Positions 51,691 through 63,056 of a DNA stretch of 64,000 bases are shown here, piece by piece. The position numbers and the translations under genes are program-made. Each line of letters opens with the position of its first letter. Position 1 is the stretch's first letter. The notes below the pieces were generated by a model. It did no database searches. It was not told the DNA's origin and worked only from the letters and a program-made list of their open reading frames with translations. Source of the stretch: Microbulbifer agarilyticus (GTDB lineage Bacteria; Pseudomonadota; Gammaproteobacteria; Pseudomonadales; Cellvibrionaceae). The stretch covers positions 1-64,000 of the forward strand of contig NZ_JAHVKO010000008.1 in the NCBI RefSeq assembly GCF_019800665.1, written 5' to 3'.

Positions 51691-51716
51691 GAAAAGCCGC
51701 TGAAATTCAGCGGCTT
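51691..51716 (-). terminator. Hairpin terminator between TonB receptor 2 and halogenase 3
   Basis: On the minus strand AAGCCGCTGAA (51716-51706) pairs with TTCAGCGGCTT (51704-51694) and is followed by TTTTC. The position mirrors the hairpin between receptor 1 and halogenase 1. Confidence 0.75.
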
Positions 51717-51754
51717 CCCTGCTACTTCTTGCAAATCAAATCAGATTGCTGTTT

Positions 51755-54718
51755 TTAGAAGGCATAGCGAGCGCCGAACTGCCAGCGCGCGCCACCCTCG
51801 TAAACACCCAACACCTGACTTGAGGAGCGACCGTAAACCCGGCCATACTCTTCAGTCACGTTCAGACCTTCGAGGAATACTTCGAGACCTTCAACCTGCT
51901 GTACCTCATAGCTCACATTCAGATCAACCTGACTGTAAGCTTCGGTGAATTGCGGGTTCGCGCCAGTGTTTTGGCCGCGAGAAGACAAGAAGTCATCACG
52001 CCAGTTATAAGCAACACGGGCCTGCAAACCATTCTTGTCATAGAAGGCTACCAGGTTAGCTGTGTCACTGAGACCAATCATTGCTTCTTGGTCAACCAGC
52101 TGGAACGGGTCGTATTCATACTTGGAGTCGACGATGGTGTAGTTCGCTACCACACCGAAACCGGTGTCGCCGAACATGTGCTGCACAGAGAGTTCAAGCC
52201 CATCCAAGGTATCTTTGTGATCACCGTTACCTGGCACACTCAGATCAAACAGGATCGTCGGGTCTTCCGCAGGATTACCGTAGATGATGCCACCATCTAC
52301 ATCCACGTAGGGGTCGCTGGCAAAGTTAGCGAAGATGTAGTCACGAATCTCCACATTACCTTGAGCACCCGCATCCACGGCAGCCTGATAACGCGCACCA
52401 TTGATCGGGGTTGCGATACCAAATACATCAACACCTTCTGAGGTCGCAGATGAGATGAAGTTGCTAATACGCTTGTTGAAGTAACCGATAGAAGCGTAGC
52501 TACCTTCGTCGTAGTACCACTCCAACGACAGATCAAAGTTGGTAGATTCGGTCGGGAGCAGCGCCGGGTTACCAGAAGAGCCACTACCACCATCTTCGCG
52601 CGCCAGCTGACCCACCACGGTGCCACCTTTGATGGAATCGTAATCCGGACGCCCAATGGTTTCGCTCGCCGCCAAACGCAGGACCAGATCGTCCTTCAGG
52701 TTGAGGCGGAAGTTAGCGCTCGGCAGCACGTAATCGTAATCAGCGGTTTGACTCAGGAAGCCGGTACCAGCCGGGTTCAAAGAAAGTTCATTCGCTGCAA
52801 CCCAAAGCACTTCGTCATAGACCGGGGAGGCGGCCTTGGAGTCCACTTCGGTAGTCTCATAGCGCAGACCAACGTTCAGGTCATAAGGCATACCAAACAT
52901 TTCGGACTGGAAGTTGTACTGAGCAAACGCTGCCGCGCTGGTTTCCACGGTAGTGCGGTCAGTCGCATTGGTGTAATCGGTAGAAGCACAGAACTGAGTG
53001 CCACAATCACCGATCAGGCTCGGCCACAGGTCGCCACCATACAGGTCCTCTGCGATCGCGCGAACGGTCACGAAGTCCCAATCGAAATAGGTGTTGAGCG
53101 GCTCGGCGCCACCGATTTCGGAGAAATCACCGCCGGCACTGTCAAACTTGTCCTGAATGCTTTTCGCAGTGAACAGTGCATCGTCAAGATCGCTCGGATC
53201 GCCAGCACCAGCCCATGCGTCACGCTGCACAACCGCCATCTGCGAGTGATTGCTCACTTCCTGCAAACTGATACCGAAGTCGATGTCGCTGCTCTCGTTC
53301 AGCTCGAAGTTACCACTGAAGCGATAAGCCTCGATATCGGAACGATCGCGAGAGTTGGTGAATACGCTGCCGGTTACTTCCATATCGGAGGCCTGGACCT
53401 CGTTGCCACCACCGACAGAAAGCATCGGGCGCTCACCGGTAAAGTCGGTAATTGCGCTGGTACGCACAAATGCAGTGGTAGACAGCAGTGCGGAAGAGCC
53501 CCAAGGGCTGTCTGGACGACGCTCGGCATCGGAGAAGCTCGCATCAAACGCCAGAGACAGGCGGTCATTTACTTGCCACTCGGCATTCAGGCCCAACGCC
53601 TGACCGCGATGCGCTTCGGCGCTTACACCAGCACCCATGGACAGATCAGCCGGCGCAGCTGGGTCATAGTATTCGGCGTAAATGATCGGTGTAGCGATCG
53701 GACCATCGGTCCACACATTTTCGGACGCGCCGAAGTTGTACCAGGCTGAGATATCATTGAACTCTTTGGTGATATCGTTGGCGTAGTACATGTAGTCTAC
53801 GGTCGCAGTGAAATCGTCAGTCGGTGCCCACTGCAACACCAAGGAGCCATTGGTACGCTTGCGCTGCTGCTCTTCAAACTTGTAGCCAACGGCCTGCGGT
53901 ACAGAATAGATATCACCTTCGCCAGGACGGTTTACCTGATTCTCCTGGGGCACACCGCCCCAATCAGCGGTACCACCCGCCCAGTCCTGGTCTACCCAGC
54001 CAGGGAAGCTACGCCAACCTTCGTTTACGGTAGCAATAGCTGCGCCACTCTCACGCTCAGCAACGCTTGCAGAGATAGCCACGCCTACCTTGCCATCAGC
54101 AAAGGTATCCGAGTAGAAACCCGACATCTCAGGAGTAATACCTGAATCGTCGGAAGACTGATCCGCCACGCCTTTTGCAGCAAACTGCAGGCGCTGCTCA
54201 CCAATTTCCAGAGGACGAGCAGTCAGCAAATCGATAGTGGAGCCAATACCGCCGCTCGGCGCCAGCGCATTGCTGCTTTTGGCAACCAGCACACCGTGCA
54301 CCATCTCGGAGGCGATATTTTGGAAGTCAAAGGAGCGGCCACCAGTGGTACGCGCCAGCTGACGACCATTCAGGGTCACTAGGTTGAAATCAGGGTTGAT
54401 ACCGCGAACGGTTACCTTGCTACCTTCACCATTTACACGGTCAATAGATACACCGCTAATCCGCTGCATGGATTCCGCGAGGTTGGTATCGGGAAACTTA
54501 CCAATGTCTTCTGCGGAGATGGCGTCAACAACGCCCTGGGCATCGCGCTTGATATCAGCGGACTTTTCCAGGCTGCCGCGGATACCGACTACGACTACCT
54601 CTTCCAGAGCAGAGTCTGGAGTTTGTTCAGCCTGCGCCAGCAGCTGGCCGCTGAAACCGGCCATGGTAGCTACCGCTGCTGCGATGGATTTCTTCTTGAA
54701 TCCGGTCATTTTATTCAT
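51755..54718 (-). CDS. TonB-dependent outer-membrane receptor 2 (beta-glucan locus)
   Basis: The ATG at 54718 follows GGGGGAGACAACTCC. The 987-residue product has a signal peptide (MNKMTGFKKKSIAAAVATM...QLLAQ), a TonB-box-like LEEVVVVGIRGS, the plug (IGKFPDTNLAESMQRISGVSIDR, about 55-170) and a barrel ending FGARYAF. It shows the same plug style as receptor 1 but clearly differs in the barrel. Its neighbours, GH16, GH3 and the halogenase operon, suggest import of laminarin oligosaccharides. A half-site of the beta-glucan motif lies upstream. Confidence 0.9.
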   Translation of the reverse strand: MNKMTGFKKKSIAAAVATMAGFSGQLLAQAEQTPDSALEEVVVVGIRGSLEKSADIKRDAQGVVDAISAEDIGKFPDTNLAESMQRISGVSIDRVNGEGSKVTVRGINPDFNLVTLNGRQLARTTGGRSFDFQNIASEMVHGVLVAKSSNALAPSGGIGSTIDLLTARPLEIGEQRLQFAAKGVADQSSDDSGITPEMSGFYSDTFADGKVGVAISASVAERESGAAIATVNEGWRSFPGWVDQDWAGGTADWGGVPQENQVNRPGEGDIYSVPQAVGYKFEEQQRKRTNGSLVLQWAPTDDFTATVDYMYYANDITKEFNDISAWYNFGASENVWTDGPIATPIIYAEYYDPAAPADLSMGAGVSAEAHRGQALGLNAEWQVNDRLSLAFDASFSDAERRPDSPWGSSALLSTTAFVRTSAITDFTGERPMLSVGGGNEVQASDMEVTGSVFTNSRDRSDIEAYRFSGNFELNESSDIDFGISLQEVSNHSQMAVVQRDAWAGAGDPSDLDDALFTAKSIQDKFDSAGGDFSEIGGAEPLNTYFDWDFVTVRAIAEDLYGGDLWPSLIGDCGTQFCASTDYTNATDRTTVETSAAAFAQYNFQSEMFGMPYDLNVGLRYETTEVDSKAASPVYDEVLWVAANELSLNPAGTGFLSQTADYDYVLPSANFRLNLKDDLVLRLAASETIGRPDYDSIKGGTVVGQLAREDGGSGSSGNPALLPTESTNFDLSLEWYYDEGSYASIGYFNKRISNFISSATSEGVDVFGIATPINGARYQAAVDAGAQGNVEIRDYIFANFASDPYVDVDGGIIYGNPAEDPTILFDLSVPGNGDHKDTLDGLELSVQHMFGDTGFGVVANYTIVDSKYEYDPFQLVDQEAMIGLSDTANLVAFYDKNGLQARVAYNWRDDFLSSRGQNTGANPQFTEAYSQVDLNVSYEVQQVEGLEVFLEGLNVTEEYGRVYGRSSSQVLGVYEGGARWQFGARYAF

Positions 54719-54840
54719 GGAGTTGTCTCCCCCATCGTCACGTCATTTTCGTTATTGATTTCGCCAGGGTGGGCACCTCGAGACCTCGATAGGTTAACCC
54801 GATCTGGCGCAAGGCTATACTCTCGCCGGCCACTTAATCG

Positions 54841-54893
54841 GGTCGTCCCACCTTGGGGAATTGGGGAAAAATGGACTATCCCACCTTAAAAAA
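54841..54893. promoter_or_regulatory. Putative beta-glucan-regulon site upstream of TonB receptor 2
   Basis: GGTCGTCCCACCTTGG (54841-54856) matches the GH16 inverted-repeat arm GGTCGCCCCACCTTGC at 14 of 16 positions. A second TCCCACCTT copy lies at 54879-54887. The sites are 123-175 bases upstream of the receptor start. The rest of 54719-55013 shows nothing I recognise. Confidence 0.5.
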
Positions 54894-55013
54894 TGCAAAG
54901 CGGGAACAAAAATAACTTTATAAATCAATAAGTTATAAGGGAGTGGCGATTATATCGAAAACAGATCAAAAAACAACCAGGCGCGTGTATCTACGGACTT
55001 GAGAACGCGACGG

Positions 55014-55934
55014 TCACCCTTTAACCGCACCCGCGGACAAGCCCGCCACCAAATACCGCTGTAGAGACAGGAACAGCAAAATAACCGGCAGGGAGACCAG
55101 GATGGAGCCCGCCGCAAAGTAGCCCCACTCGGAAGCGTAATCGCTGACGAAGAAGCGCAGCCCAACGGGGACCGTGTAGAGGGATTCGTCGTCCATAAAA
55201 ATGGAGGCGAGGATGAATTCGTTCCAGGCGGTCATAAAGGCGAAGAGACCGGTGACCGCAATGGCCGGGCGTGCCAGCGGCAGGATGATGCGGATAAATA
55301 TGGTCCAGCGACTCGCCCCTTCCAGCAAAGCGGACTCTTCGATCTCGTAGGGCAAGGTGTCGAAGTAACCCTTCAGCATCCACACGCAAAACGGCAGCGC
55401 GGTGATCGCGTACACCAGAATCAGGCCCAGCCAGGAATTCCCCAATCCCAGCCATTGCACCACGATGACATACAGCGGAATCAGCATGAGCACCGCGGGG
55501 AACATCTGCGAGATCAGAAACAGAGTCAGTCCGCGCTGGCGCCCGGTGAAGCGAAAACGGGAAAAGGCATAGGCGGCACTACAACTCAGGGTCAGGCCCA
55601 CCAGTGTGGTCGCCAGGGCGACCACCAGGCTGTTGCCAATCCAGCGCAGGAATGGCTGCTCGGTCAGCACTGCGCGAAAGTTGTCGAGGGTCCACTGCTC
55701 CGGCAATGGGATCAGGGCCAGCAACTGCTGCCCGAGACTGGCATCTTGGGGTAACTGCACCAGGGTCAGCGACTGCTGCCCGGAGAAGGCGAGGCTCACC
55801 ACCCACAGCAATGGGTAAACAACGATAAGCGCGGAGAAGATCAGCAACGCGAACCGCCAGCTGAAGATATCCCGCAGCGCCCGCTTCACCGGGGCCGCTC
55901 TGCCTTCGCGCAGCCGCTCAATCATGGTGTTCAT
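55014..55934 (-). CDS. malG: Maltose-type ABC transporter permease (MalG-like)
   Basis: The start at 55934 (MNTMIERL) has GGAGGTG upstream and overlaps the stop of the preceding gene by four bases (ATGA). The 306-residue protein has six membrane helices and the EAA loop EESALLEGASRWTIFIRIILP (split here at about 197-217), which contacts the ATPase. Length and pattern match MalG. It forms the second half of the membrane channel for maltose or maltodextrin with the fused MalE-MalF protein. It is the last gene of the malK-malEF-malG operon. Confidence 0.88.
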   Translation of the reverse strand: MNTMIERLREGRAAPVKRALRDIFSWRFALLIFSALIVVYPLLWVVSLAFSGQQSLTLVQLPQDASLGQQLLALIPLPEQWTLDNFRAVLTEQPFLRWIGNSLVVALATTLVGLTLSCSAAYAFSRFRFTGRQRGLTLFLISQMFPAVLMLIPLYVIVVQWLGLGNSWLGLILVYAITALPFCVWMLKGYFDTLPYEIEESALLEGASRWTIFIRIILPLARPAIAVTGLFAFMTAWNEFILASIFMDDESLYTVPVGLRFFVSDYASEWGYFAAGSILVSLPVILLFLSLQRYLVAGLSAGAVKG

Positions 55935-58188
55935 CGCACCACCTCCATGGTCCGACTCATCCGCATCTGCCATACCGCGTAACAGAACAGCAGCGCGAGG
56001 ATCACGATCGAATAGGCGGCGGCGTAGGCGTACTGGTACTTTTCAAAACCGATGCGGAACGCCTTGGTGATCAGGATATCGTTGGCCCCGGCGGGAGCAC
56101 CGTCGCTCACCAGGTAGATCACGTTGAACATATTGAAGGTCCACACCACCGACAGGATCACCGCCGGAATCAGTACCGGCTTCAGCAGCGGCAGGGTGAT
56201 GGAGCGAAACTGGAACCAACGCCCGGCGCCCTCCACCCGGGCCACCTCATACAGCTCCCGCGGGATCGACTGCAGGCCACCGAGAATCACCACCATCATA
56301 AACGGGATGCTCAACCACACATTGGTGACCACACCAGTGAAAAAGCTCGCGCCGATGGAATCAAACCAGGCCACCGGGGCCACCCCCAGCACTTGCAGCC
56401 CCTGGTTGATCACCCCAAATTGCGGGTGAAACATGCCCTTCCACACCAGCGCGGTAATGTAGTTGGGGATGGCCCAAGGCAGTATCAGCAGCAGGCGGAA
56501 GGCATTGCGGCCAAAGATCGGTTTATCCAGGGCCAGCGCCATGACCAATGCCAGCCCCACGGCGAGGATAACGTTGCTCGCGGTCCACAGAATGGTGATT
56601 AACAGCGTCCAGTAAAAATTGTCGAAATCCAGACTGCGCTCACCGTCCTGCCCACGCCACAGGTCAAAGTCCCCGAGGATCGCAGCGTAATTGTCCAAGC
56701 CGACAAAGCGTGACCACAGCGGGGTGTGCTCGTTGAACACCGTGGTATCGGTAAACGACAAAATCAACCCGTATAACAGTGGGAAGAACACCAGAACGAG
56801 CATGCCGAGCATGGCGGGCAGGATGTACAGATAGGCCGTGCGATTGGCGTGCCAGGTGGCCATCAGTCGCCGCCGGTACCGCGCCCAGGCCCACAGCGCA
56901 GCCAGCACCAGCGCCACGGGGATCAGCCACAGCCAAGCGGGCATCTGCTGTGGGATCTCACTACGCTGCCGGGAGCGCTCCAGTCGCGCAAGGTCGCCCT
57001 GCAACTGGCGCTGCAGCAAATGCATTTCGGCTTCCGGTTGCGCCGCGCCCTTGACCACTTTTTTCAGCAGGTTTTTCAGCGGCACCCACACCAGGGTCAT
57101 GGCCGGAAGATTGGGAATCGGCACCGCCTCTTCCAACTGGCGCCGGAATGCCATGGCCGTGTCATAGTTGGCGATGCGGGGGTGTGCGAAGGCGCGGGTA
57201 TTTGCCGGTAACTGCCCACCTTGAATGGCCATTTTTTCCGCGGACTGGCGGCTGGTAAGGAATTCCATGACCGCAACCGCCGCCGCAGGGTTCTTCGAGC
57301 GAGAAGAGAGGAATAATCCCTCCACCGCCACCCAGGGTGCCAGCGGCCGGCCGCTTTCGCTGTTCACCGGCAGCGGCACCACGCGATAATTTACCCCGGG
57401 GTCAATCTCACCCAGCATCCATGGGCCGCTGATCACCATCGCCGCACGCCCCTGGTTGAACAGGCTGGTGACCAGGGTGCTGCTGGGTTCTTCCGGCAGA
57501 ATGCGTTCTTCGCGCGCCCAGCGCACAAGCATTTCAACAGACGCAATATTGCCCGGGCTATCCAAAGCCAGGCTTCCACCGCGGCTGAACGGCCCCGGGC
57601 CGAAGCTGTTCATCAGCATGCCGTGGAAAAACGGCTCGGTATACATATACGCGAGGCCGAAACGCCCCGCGTTGCGATCGGTGTATTGGCGGGCGATGGC
57701 CACCATTTCGTCGGTCGTCGCGGGGGCGCTCGCCACCAGGTCGGTATTGAGGATCAGCGCCGGGCTTTTGAAGGCCAGCGGCAGGCCGTACAGCTCGCCC
57801 GCAAAGGTCATCGCGTCGACCAAGTTGGCCGGGAAACGCTGGCGCAAACGCTCACTGACATAGCGGTCAATCGGGGCGACCGTATACCCGGCACTGGCCC
57901 AGCCGCCGAGGCGGTCGTGCGCAAAGACAAACAGATCCGGGCCCTGCCCCCGCGGCAGGGCGGCAGACAATTTATCGGCGTAACCACCAAAGGGCACCGC
58001 CAGGGCATTCACCTGTATTTCGCTCTGGCTGCGGTTGAAGTCCTCGATGAGCTGCTCAAAGGCGGCGCGTTCTACGCCGCGGTACCCATGCCACAGGGAC
58101 AGGGTTTCCAGGGCTTGCACCTTGCCGGCCAGCATCAGCAGCAAAAGCAGCCGCAATAGAAACAGAAAGTACTGTGCGCCACGCCGCT

Positions 58189-58195
<7 letters not shown>
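55931..58195 (-). CDS. Fused maltose-binding protein and permease (MalE-MalF type)
   Basis: The start is GTG at 58195, with GGGGTGA upstream, and it overlaps the malK stop by seven bases. The 754-residue protein begins with a hydrophobic signal or anchor (about 8-28). A complete solute-binding domain follows (about 30-370: LSLWHGYRGVERAAFE, YADKLSAALPRGQGPDLFVF, GPWMLGEIDPG). A helical linker (about 375-415) and a membrane helix near 420-440 lead to a MalF-type permease (about 455-754) with the EAA loop near 645-670 (LYEVARVEGAGRWFQF). The binding domain is therefore covalently tied to the channel. No separate binding-protein gene lies nearby. Substrate inferred as maltodextrin from family and context. 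Confidence 0.88.
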
Positions 58196-59289
<1,094 letters not shown>

Positions 59290-59675
59290 TGGCTCGGGCC
59301 TCTCTCATCGTCGCCACTCCTGTTTATTATTGTCTTTTTATGGATGGCAGTTCCGTCTACCTGACATCGATTGTGCCTGAGAATAGCGCCCACGTCTTCT
59401 GATTCGTAGCGCCGACGGACCACTCCGTTTTTGCTGAACTTCTGACCCAGAAACAGCCTCCAACGGACAACTTCTCCGCCAAGACGACACAATAAAGACC
59501 AGCCAGTCACATGAGTGATGAGAGTCCGTCATGCAGCCTACGAGTAATTTCGGTGGCTCAACCCCTCGTATTTTCGAAATCCGTCCGCAATATCCCTAAG
59601 TAAGGAAGCATACTTCCGTACAATCGAACCCAGATCGGAACTATTTCAATAACCAAATCCAGTCGAGCCACAAGC
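59290..59675. other. Divergent intergenic region between the ABC operon and aldehyde dehydrogenase
   Basis: No gene is seen. The region should hold both promoters. I see no copy of GGGGCGTA or of the beta-glucan dyad and no convincing MalT-like box at an activator distance, so the importer may not share the control of the other starch genes. Confidence 0.5.
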
Positions 59676-61121
59676 ATGACCGAGATCGCCGAAGCCATCG
59701 AAAATCAACAGACCAGCAGCCTGCAATCCCTGCTGGACAGCCAGCGCCAGGCCTACCTGGCCAATCCCGCGCCCAGCCGCGAAGAGCGTATCAATGACCT
59801 GAAGGCGCTGGCGCGTATGATCCGCGACCATCAGGATGAACTGGTAGAGGCAGTGAGTGCTGACTACGGTAACCGCTCCCACCACGAAACCCTGTTTGCA
59901 GAAATCTTCCCCGCGCTGGATTCCATCAAGGACACCATGAAGCGCCTGAAGAAGTGGATGAAGCCGCAGCGCCGCCACACCGATTTCACAGCCTTCCCTA
60001 CATCCTCCACCAAGGTGATCCCGCAGCCGCTGGGCGTGGTGGGCGTAATCGTGCCGTGGAACTTCCCGATCAACCTGTCCTTCGGACCACTGATTAACAT
60101 TTTCGCCGCCGGCAACCGCGCCATGGTGAAAATGTCGGAAAACTCCCGCCACCTGACCGCACTGCTGCAGCGTATCAGTGGCGATTACTTCCCGGCCGAC
60201 AAGCTGGTCTTCCTGGAGGAAACTGGCGGCGTGGGTATCGAATTCTCCACGCTCAAGTTTGACCACCTGATCTTTACCGGCTCCGGCGCCACCGGCCGCA
60301 AGGTAATGGCAGCCGCCGCAGCCAACCTGACCCCGGTTACCCTGGAACTGGGCGGCAAGTCACCGGCCATTGTGGGCCCGGACTACAGCACCGACACCGC
60401 GGTTGAGCGGGTGCTTTTCTGGAAACTGTTCAATGCCGGCCAGATCTGCACCACCGTCGATTACCTGCTGCTGCCGGAAGACAAGGTGGATGCCTTTGTC
60501 GAGAAGGCCAAGCAGGTATTCAAAAAGCGCTACCCGGATATCCAGCACCCGGATTACACCTCGGTAATCGACGAGCGCTCCTTCCAGCGCATCTGGCAAA
60601 CCCTGGATGACGCCACTGCGAAAGGGGCTAAAGCCATCGACCTGACCGACGGTCAGGGCAGCCGTGACGACCCGCTGAAAAAATTCCCCGCGCACCTGCT
60701 GATCAACGTCGATGAAGAGATGGACGTAATGAAGCGGGAAATCTTCGGCCCGCTACTGCCGATCAAGACCTACAAGAACCGTGAGGAAGTGGCCAGCTAT
60801 ATCAATGGCGGCGACCGTCCGCTGGCGATATACCCGTTCACCAATGACAAAGGCCTGCGCGATTACTATATCGACCACGTGATGTCCGGCGGCGTCAGCG
60901 TGAACAACGCGGTGCTACATGTAGGCCAGCACGATATTCCCTTCGGCGGTGTGGGCGAGAGCGGCATGGGCCACTACCACGGCTACGAAGGTTTCCTCAC
61001 CTTCTCCAAACTGCGCCCGGTGTTCTACCAGGGGCCGCTTGATCCGCTGAAGCTACTGATGCCGCCCTACGGCAATGTGGCGAAAAAGATGATGCAGGTC
61101 ATGCTGCGACTGACGAAATAG
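59676..61121 (+). CDS. NAD(P)-dependent aldehyde dehydrogenase (coniferyl aldehyde dehydrogenase-like)
   Basis: The 481-residue protein has PWNFPINL near residue 130, the conserved FTGSGATGRKVM near 202, Glu224 in LELGGKSP and the catalytic Cys258 in NAGQICTT. PFGGVGESGMGHYHG near residue 427 is typical of the coniferyl aldehyde dehydrogenase/fatty aldehyde group, and a hydrophobic C-terminus agrees with that. It oxidises aldehydes to acids. The exact substrate cannot be read. It has its own terminator and no clear link to the sugar loci. Confidence 0.9.
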   Translation: MTEIAEAIENQQTSSLQSLLDSQRQAYLANPAPSREERINDLKALARMIRDHQDELVEAVSADYGNRSHHETLFAEIFPALDSIKDTMKRLKKWMKPQRRHTDFTAFPTSSTKVIPQPLGVVGVIVPWNFPINLSFGPLINIFAAGNRAMVKMSENSRHLTALLQRISGDYFPADKLVFLEETGGVGIEFSTLKFDHLIFTGSGATGRKVMAAAAANLTPVTLELGGKSPAIVGPDYSTDTAVERVLFWKLFNAGQICTTVDYLLLPEDKVDAFVEKAKQVFKKRYPDIQHPDYTSVIDERSFQRIWQTLDDATAKGAKAIDLTDGQGSRDDPLKKFPAHLLINVDEEMDVMKREIFGPLLPIKTYKNREEVASYINGGDRPLAIYPFTNDKGLRDYYIDHVMSGGVSVNNAVLHVGQHDIPFGGVGESGMGHYHGYEGFLTFSKLRPVFYQGPLDPLKLLMPPYGNVAKKMMQVMLRLTK

Positions 61122-61153
61122 CCAGAAAAGCCCCCCAGTAAACGCCCCCAAAC

Positions 61154-61185
61154 AAAAGCCGGCCGAGATTACTCGGCCGGCTTTT
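61154..61185 (+). terminator. Rho-independent terminator after aldehyde dehydrogenase
   Basis: AAAAGCCGGCCGAG (61154-61167) and CTCGGCCGGCTTTT (61172-61185) pair across four bases. Confidence 0.9.
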
Positions 61186-61385
61186 CTATGCCTGCTCAAC
61201 ACCTAACAGGAGATGGGCGGCAAAAACTCCTGCCCCTCCCGTGCTTGCCCCGGTTCAACGAAAAATCTTTGTGCCCGGCGGGAAATCTATAGTAGCCTTG
61301 CCGGCGTACAAGGATTTCGCAAAAACGAAAATATTGGACTTTTGTACTAGCTTACGAAACAAAAATAAAACATTGGAGGTTTATC

Positions 61386-62927
61386 ATGTCCCTTTATAGG
61401 CTGACTTTTTCATCCCTACTTGCCGTCGCTGCTGGCCTTGCGCACGCAGAGACACCCGCAGCTGAGCTCCCAACTTCCCTTCCGGTAATCACTGACGACT
61501 GCGGCGGTGCCGGCTGCGCTGATCGCCGCGGTTGGACCGCTGCACAGGTACAAGCAATTCTGGATGGCGCGAATTCCAACGCGAATGCTCAGGCAAATGT
61601 AAATTCCTCAAGCACTGGTGAAAACGCCCACTCACAGGGCTTGAGCATGAGTGCAGACGGCACTCAAGTGGTGTATCTGGACTTCAACAATAGCTCGCCG
61701 GTTTTCTCGGCTGTTGTGTTCGGAGGCCAATTGCTCCAGTTCCCAAGCTATGAATATTCGCAAGCGGAACGCGATGAAATTCAGCGTCGTATTGAAGCTG
61801 ACTATGCTGGTTTTGACATCGAATTCACCCAAACGCCCCCCGCTTCCGGCGTTTTCTCGACCCTAAACTTTGAATGCGAGCAAGATGTCTGCATCGATTT
61901 CGGCAATGGCATTTTATTCGGCCGCGCGCAAAGCATTGATATTGGCAACCAAATTCGTGACGACTCCGCCTTTGTCGATGCCAATTTGTGGCAGGTACTG
62001 GCGCAACTGGATCCGTCGGGCAACTTCCTAAGCAATATCTCCGGCGTTCCACTGGAAAATGGTGATGTTGCAGCAACGCTTTCCACCGCCGTGGTAAATC
62101 AGGCATCCAATACCGGTGCGCACGAACTCGGCCATAACTTGGGTCTGCGTCATCACGATTCGTTTGGCTCTCCAGGCAATGGCATTCCGACGACCGGTGT
62201 TCCTTCACCACTGGCGTTTTTCCCGGTTTTCGATGGCCCAATCGCTGGTGATGAGGCAGTACTGCACACCATGGCATCCGGCGCGAGCGTAGGCCTGGGA
62301 CTCTCCGGCAGCACCAGCAGTGATCGCTTCTTCTCCGAGCGCTCGGTGATTAAACTGGTCGCGGGTGAGCGCAGCCGCCTGGTCAGCGAAACGTCGGTAA
62401 CCGGCGAAAACAAGAAGGTACATCTGCGTCGGGTAGTGGCACCCAACACTATTCTCGAAGGTGACAACGCCGATGGTCGCTTGGATATCCGCGAAGCATT
62501 GATCCGCGGTGAAATCAGCCAGTCGGGTGAGGTTGATGCCTATCGTTTTGACGCCAAAGCCGGCGACGTGGTGAGTGCGGAATTTAATGGCTTTGACGTG
62601 CCGGTTGGCAACCCTGTCATCGGTGCCATCACCCTGTTCCTTGAGAATGCAGACGGCAGCTCGACTCTGGTGGCGCAAAACTTCCAGAATTTTGAGGGCT
62701 TCGATGCCCTGCTGATTGATGCGGAACTTCCGGAGAACGGCACTTATCGCATGGAAGTCAGTGCACCTAACCTACTGAGCTTCGGTTACGACGAAAACGG
62801 CCAGCCCACCTTGTTTCCACTTGATGAGACGGGTAACGGCCAGTTCCGTACCGGCGATTACAACCTCAGCATCTACAAGGTTGAAGGAAAACCGGGCCAG
62901 GGGGTTAGCTCCGTCCCAGGTGCATAA
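61386..62927 (+). CDS. Secreted metzincin-type zinc metalloprotease with C-terminal PPC-like domain
   Basis: The ATG at 61386 has GGAGGTTTATC upstream, a strong ribosome site. The 513-residue product has a signal peptide ending in GLAHAE, and a prodomain-like region with two cysteines (DDCGGAGCADRRG). The zinc motif is HELGHNLGLRH with H246, E247, H250 and H256. HTMASGASVGLGLS, near residue 297, may be the Met-turn. A C-terminal beta domain (about 375-505, GEVDAYRFDAKAGDVVSAEFNG) resembles the pre-peptidase C-terminal (PPC) domain. The protein should act outside the cell. The substrate is unknown. Confidence 0.85.
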   Translation: MSLYRLTFSSLLAVAAGLAHAETPAAELPTSLPVITDDCGGAGCADRRGWTAAQVQAILDGANSNANAQANVNSSSTGENAHSQGLSMSADGTQVVYLDFNNSSPVFSAVVFGGQLLQFPSYEYSQAERDEIQRRIEADYAGFDIEFTQTPPASGVFSTLNFECEQDVCIDFGNGILFGRAQSIDIGNQIRDDSAFVDANLWQVLAQLDPSGNFLSNISGVPLENGDVAATLSTAVVNQASNTGAHELGHNLGLRHHDSFGSPGNGIPTTGVPSPLAFFPVFDGPIAGDEAVLHTMASGASVGLGLSGSTSSDRFFSERSVIKLVAGERSRLVSETSVTGENKKVHLRRVVAPNTILEGDNADGRLDIREALIRGEISQSGEVDAYRFDAKAGDVVSAEFNGFDVPVGNPVIGAITLFLENADGSSTLVAQNFQNFEGFDALLIDAELPENGTYRMEVSAPNLLSFGYDENGQPTLFPLDETGNGQFRTGDYNLSIYKVEGKPGQGVSSVPGA

Positions 62928-62946
62928 TCCATCAACTTTGACTTCT

Positions 62947-62971
62947 AAAAGCCGGCAACTCGCCGGCTTTT
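62947..62971 (+). terminator. Rho-independent terminator after the metalloprotease
   Basis: AAAAGCCGGC (62947-62956) and GCCGGCTTTT (62962-62971) pair across five bases and a T-tract follows. Confidence 0.85.
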
Positions 62972-63056
62972 TCTTTAGCGGTGTCGACGAGAGCGGCTTG
63001 GACCAGTATCGGGGCTGATAGGACATCCTCGCGTTCTTCAAGGGGCGTCCGTTGTG

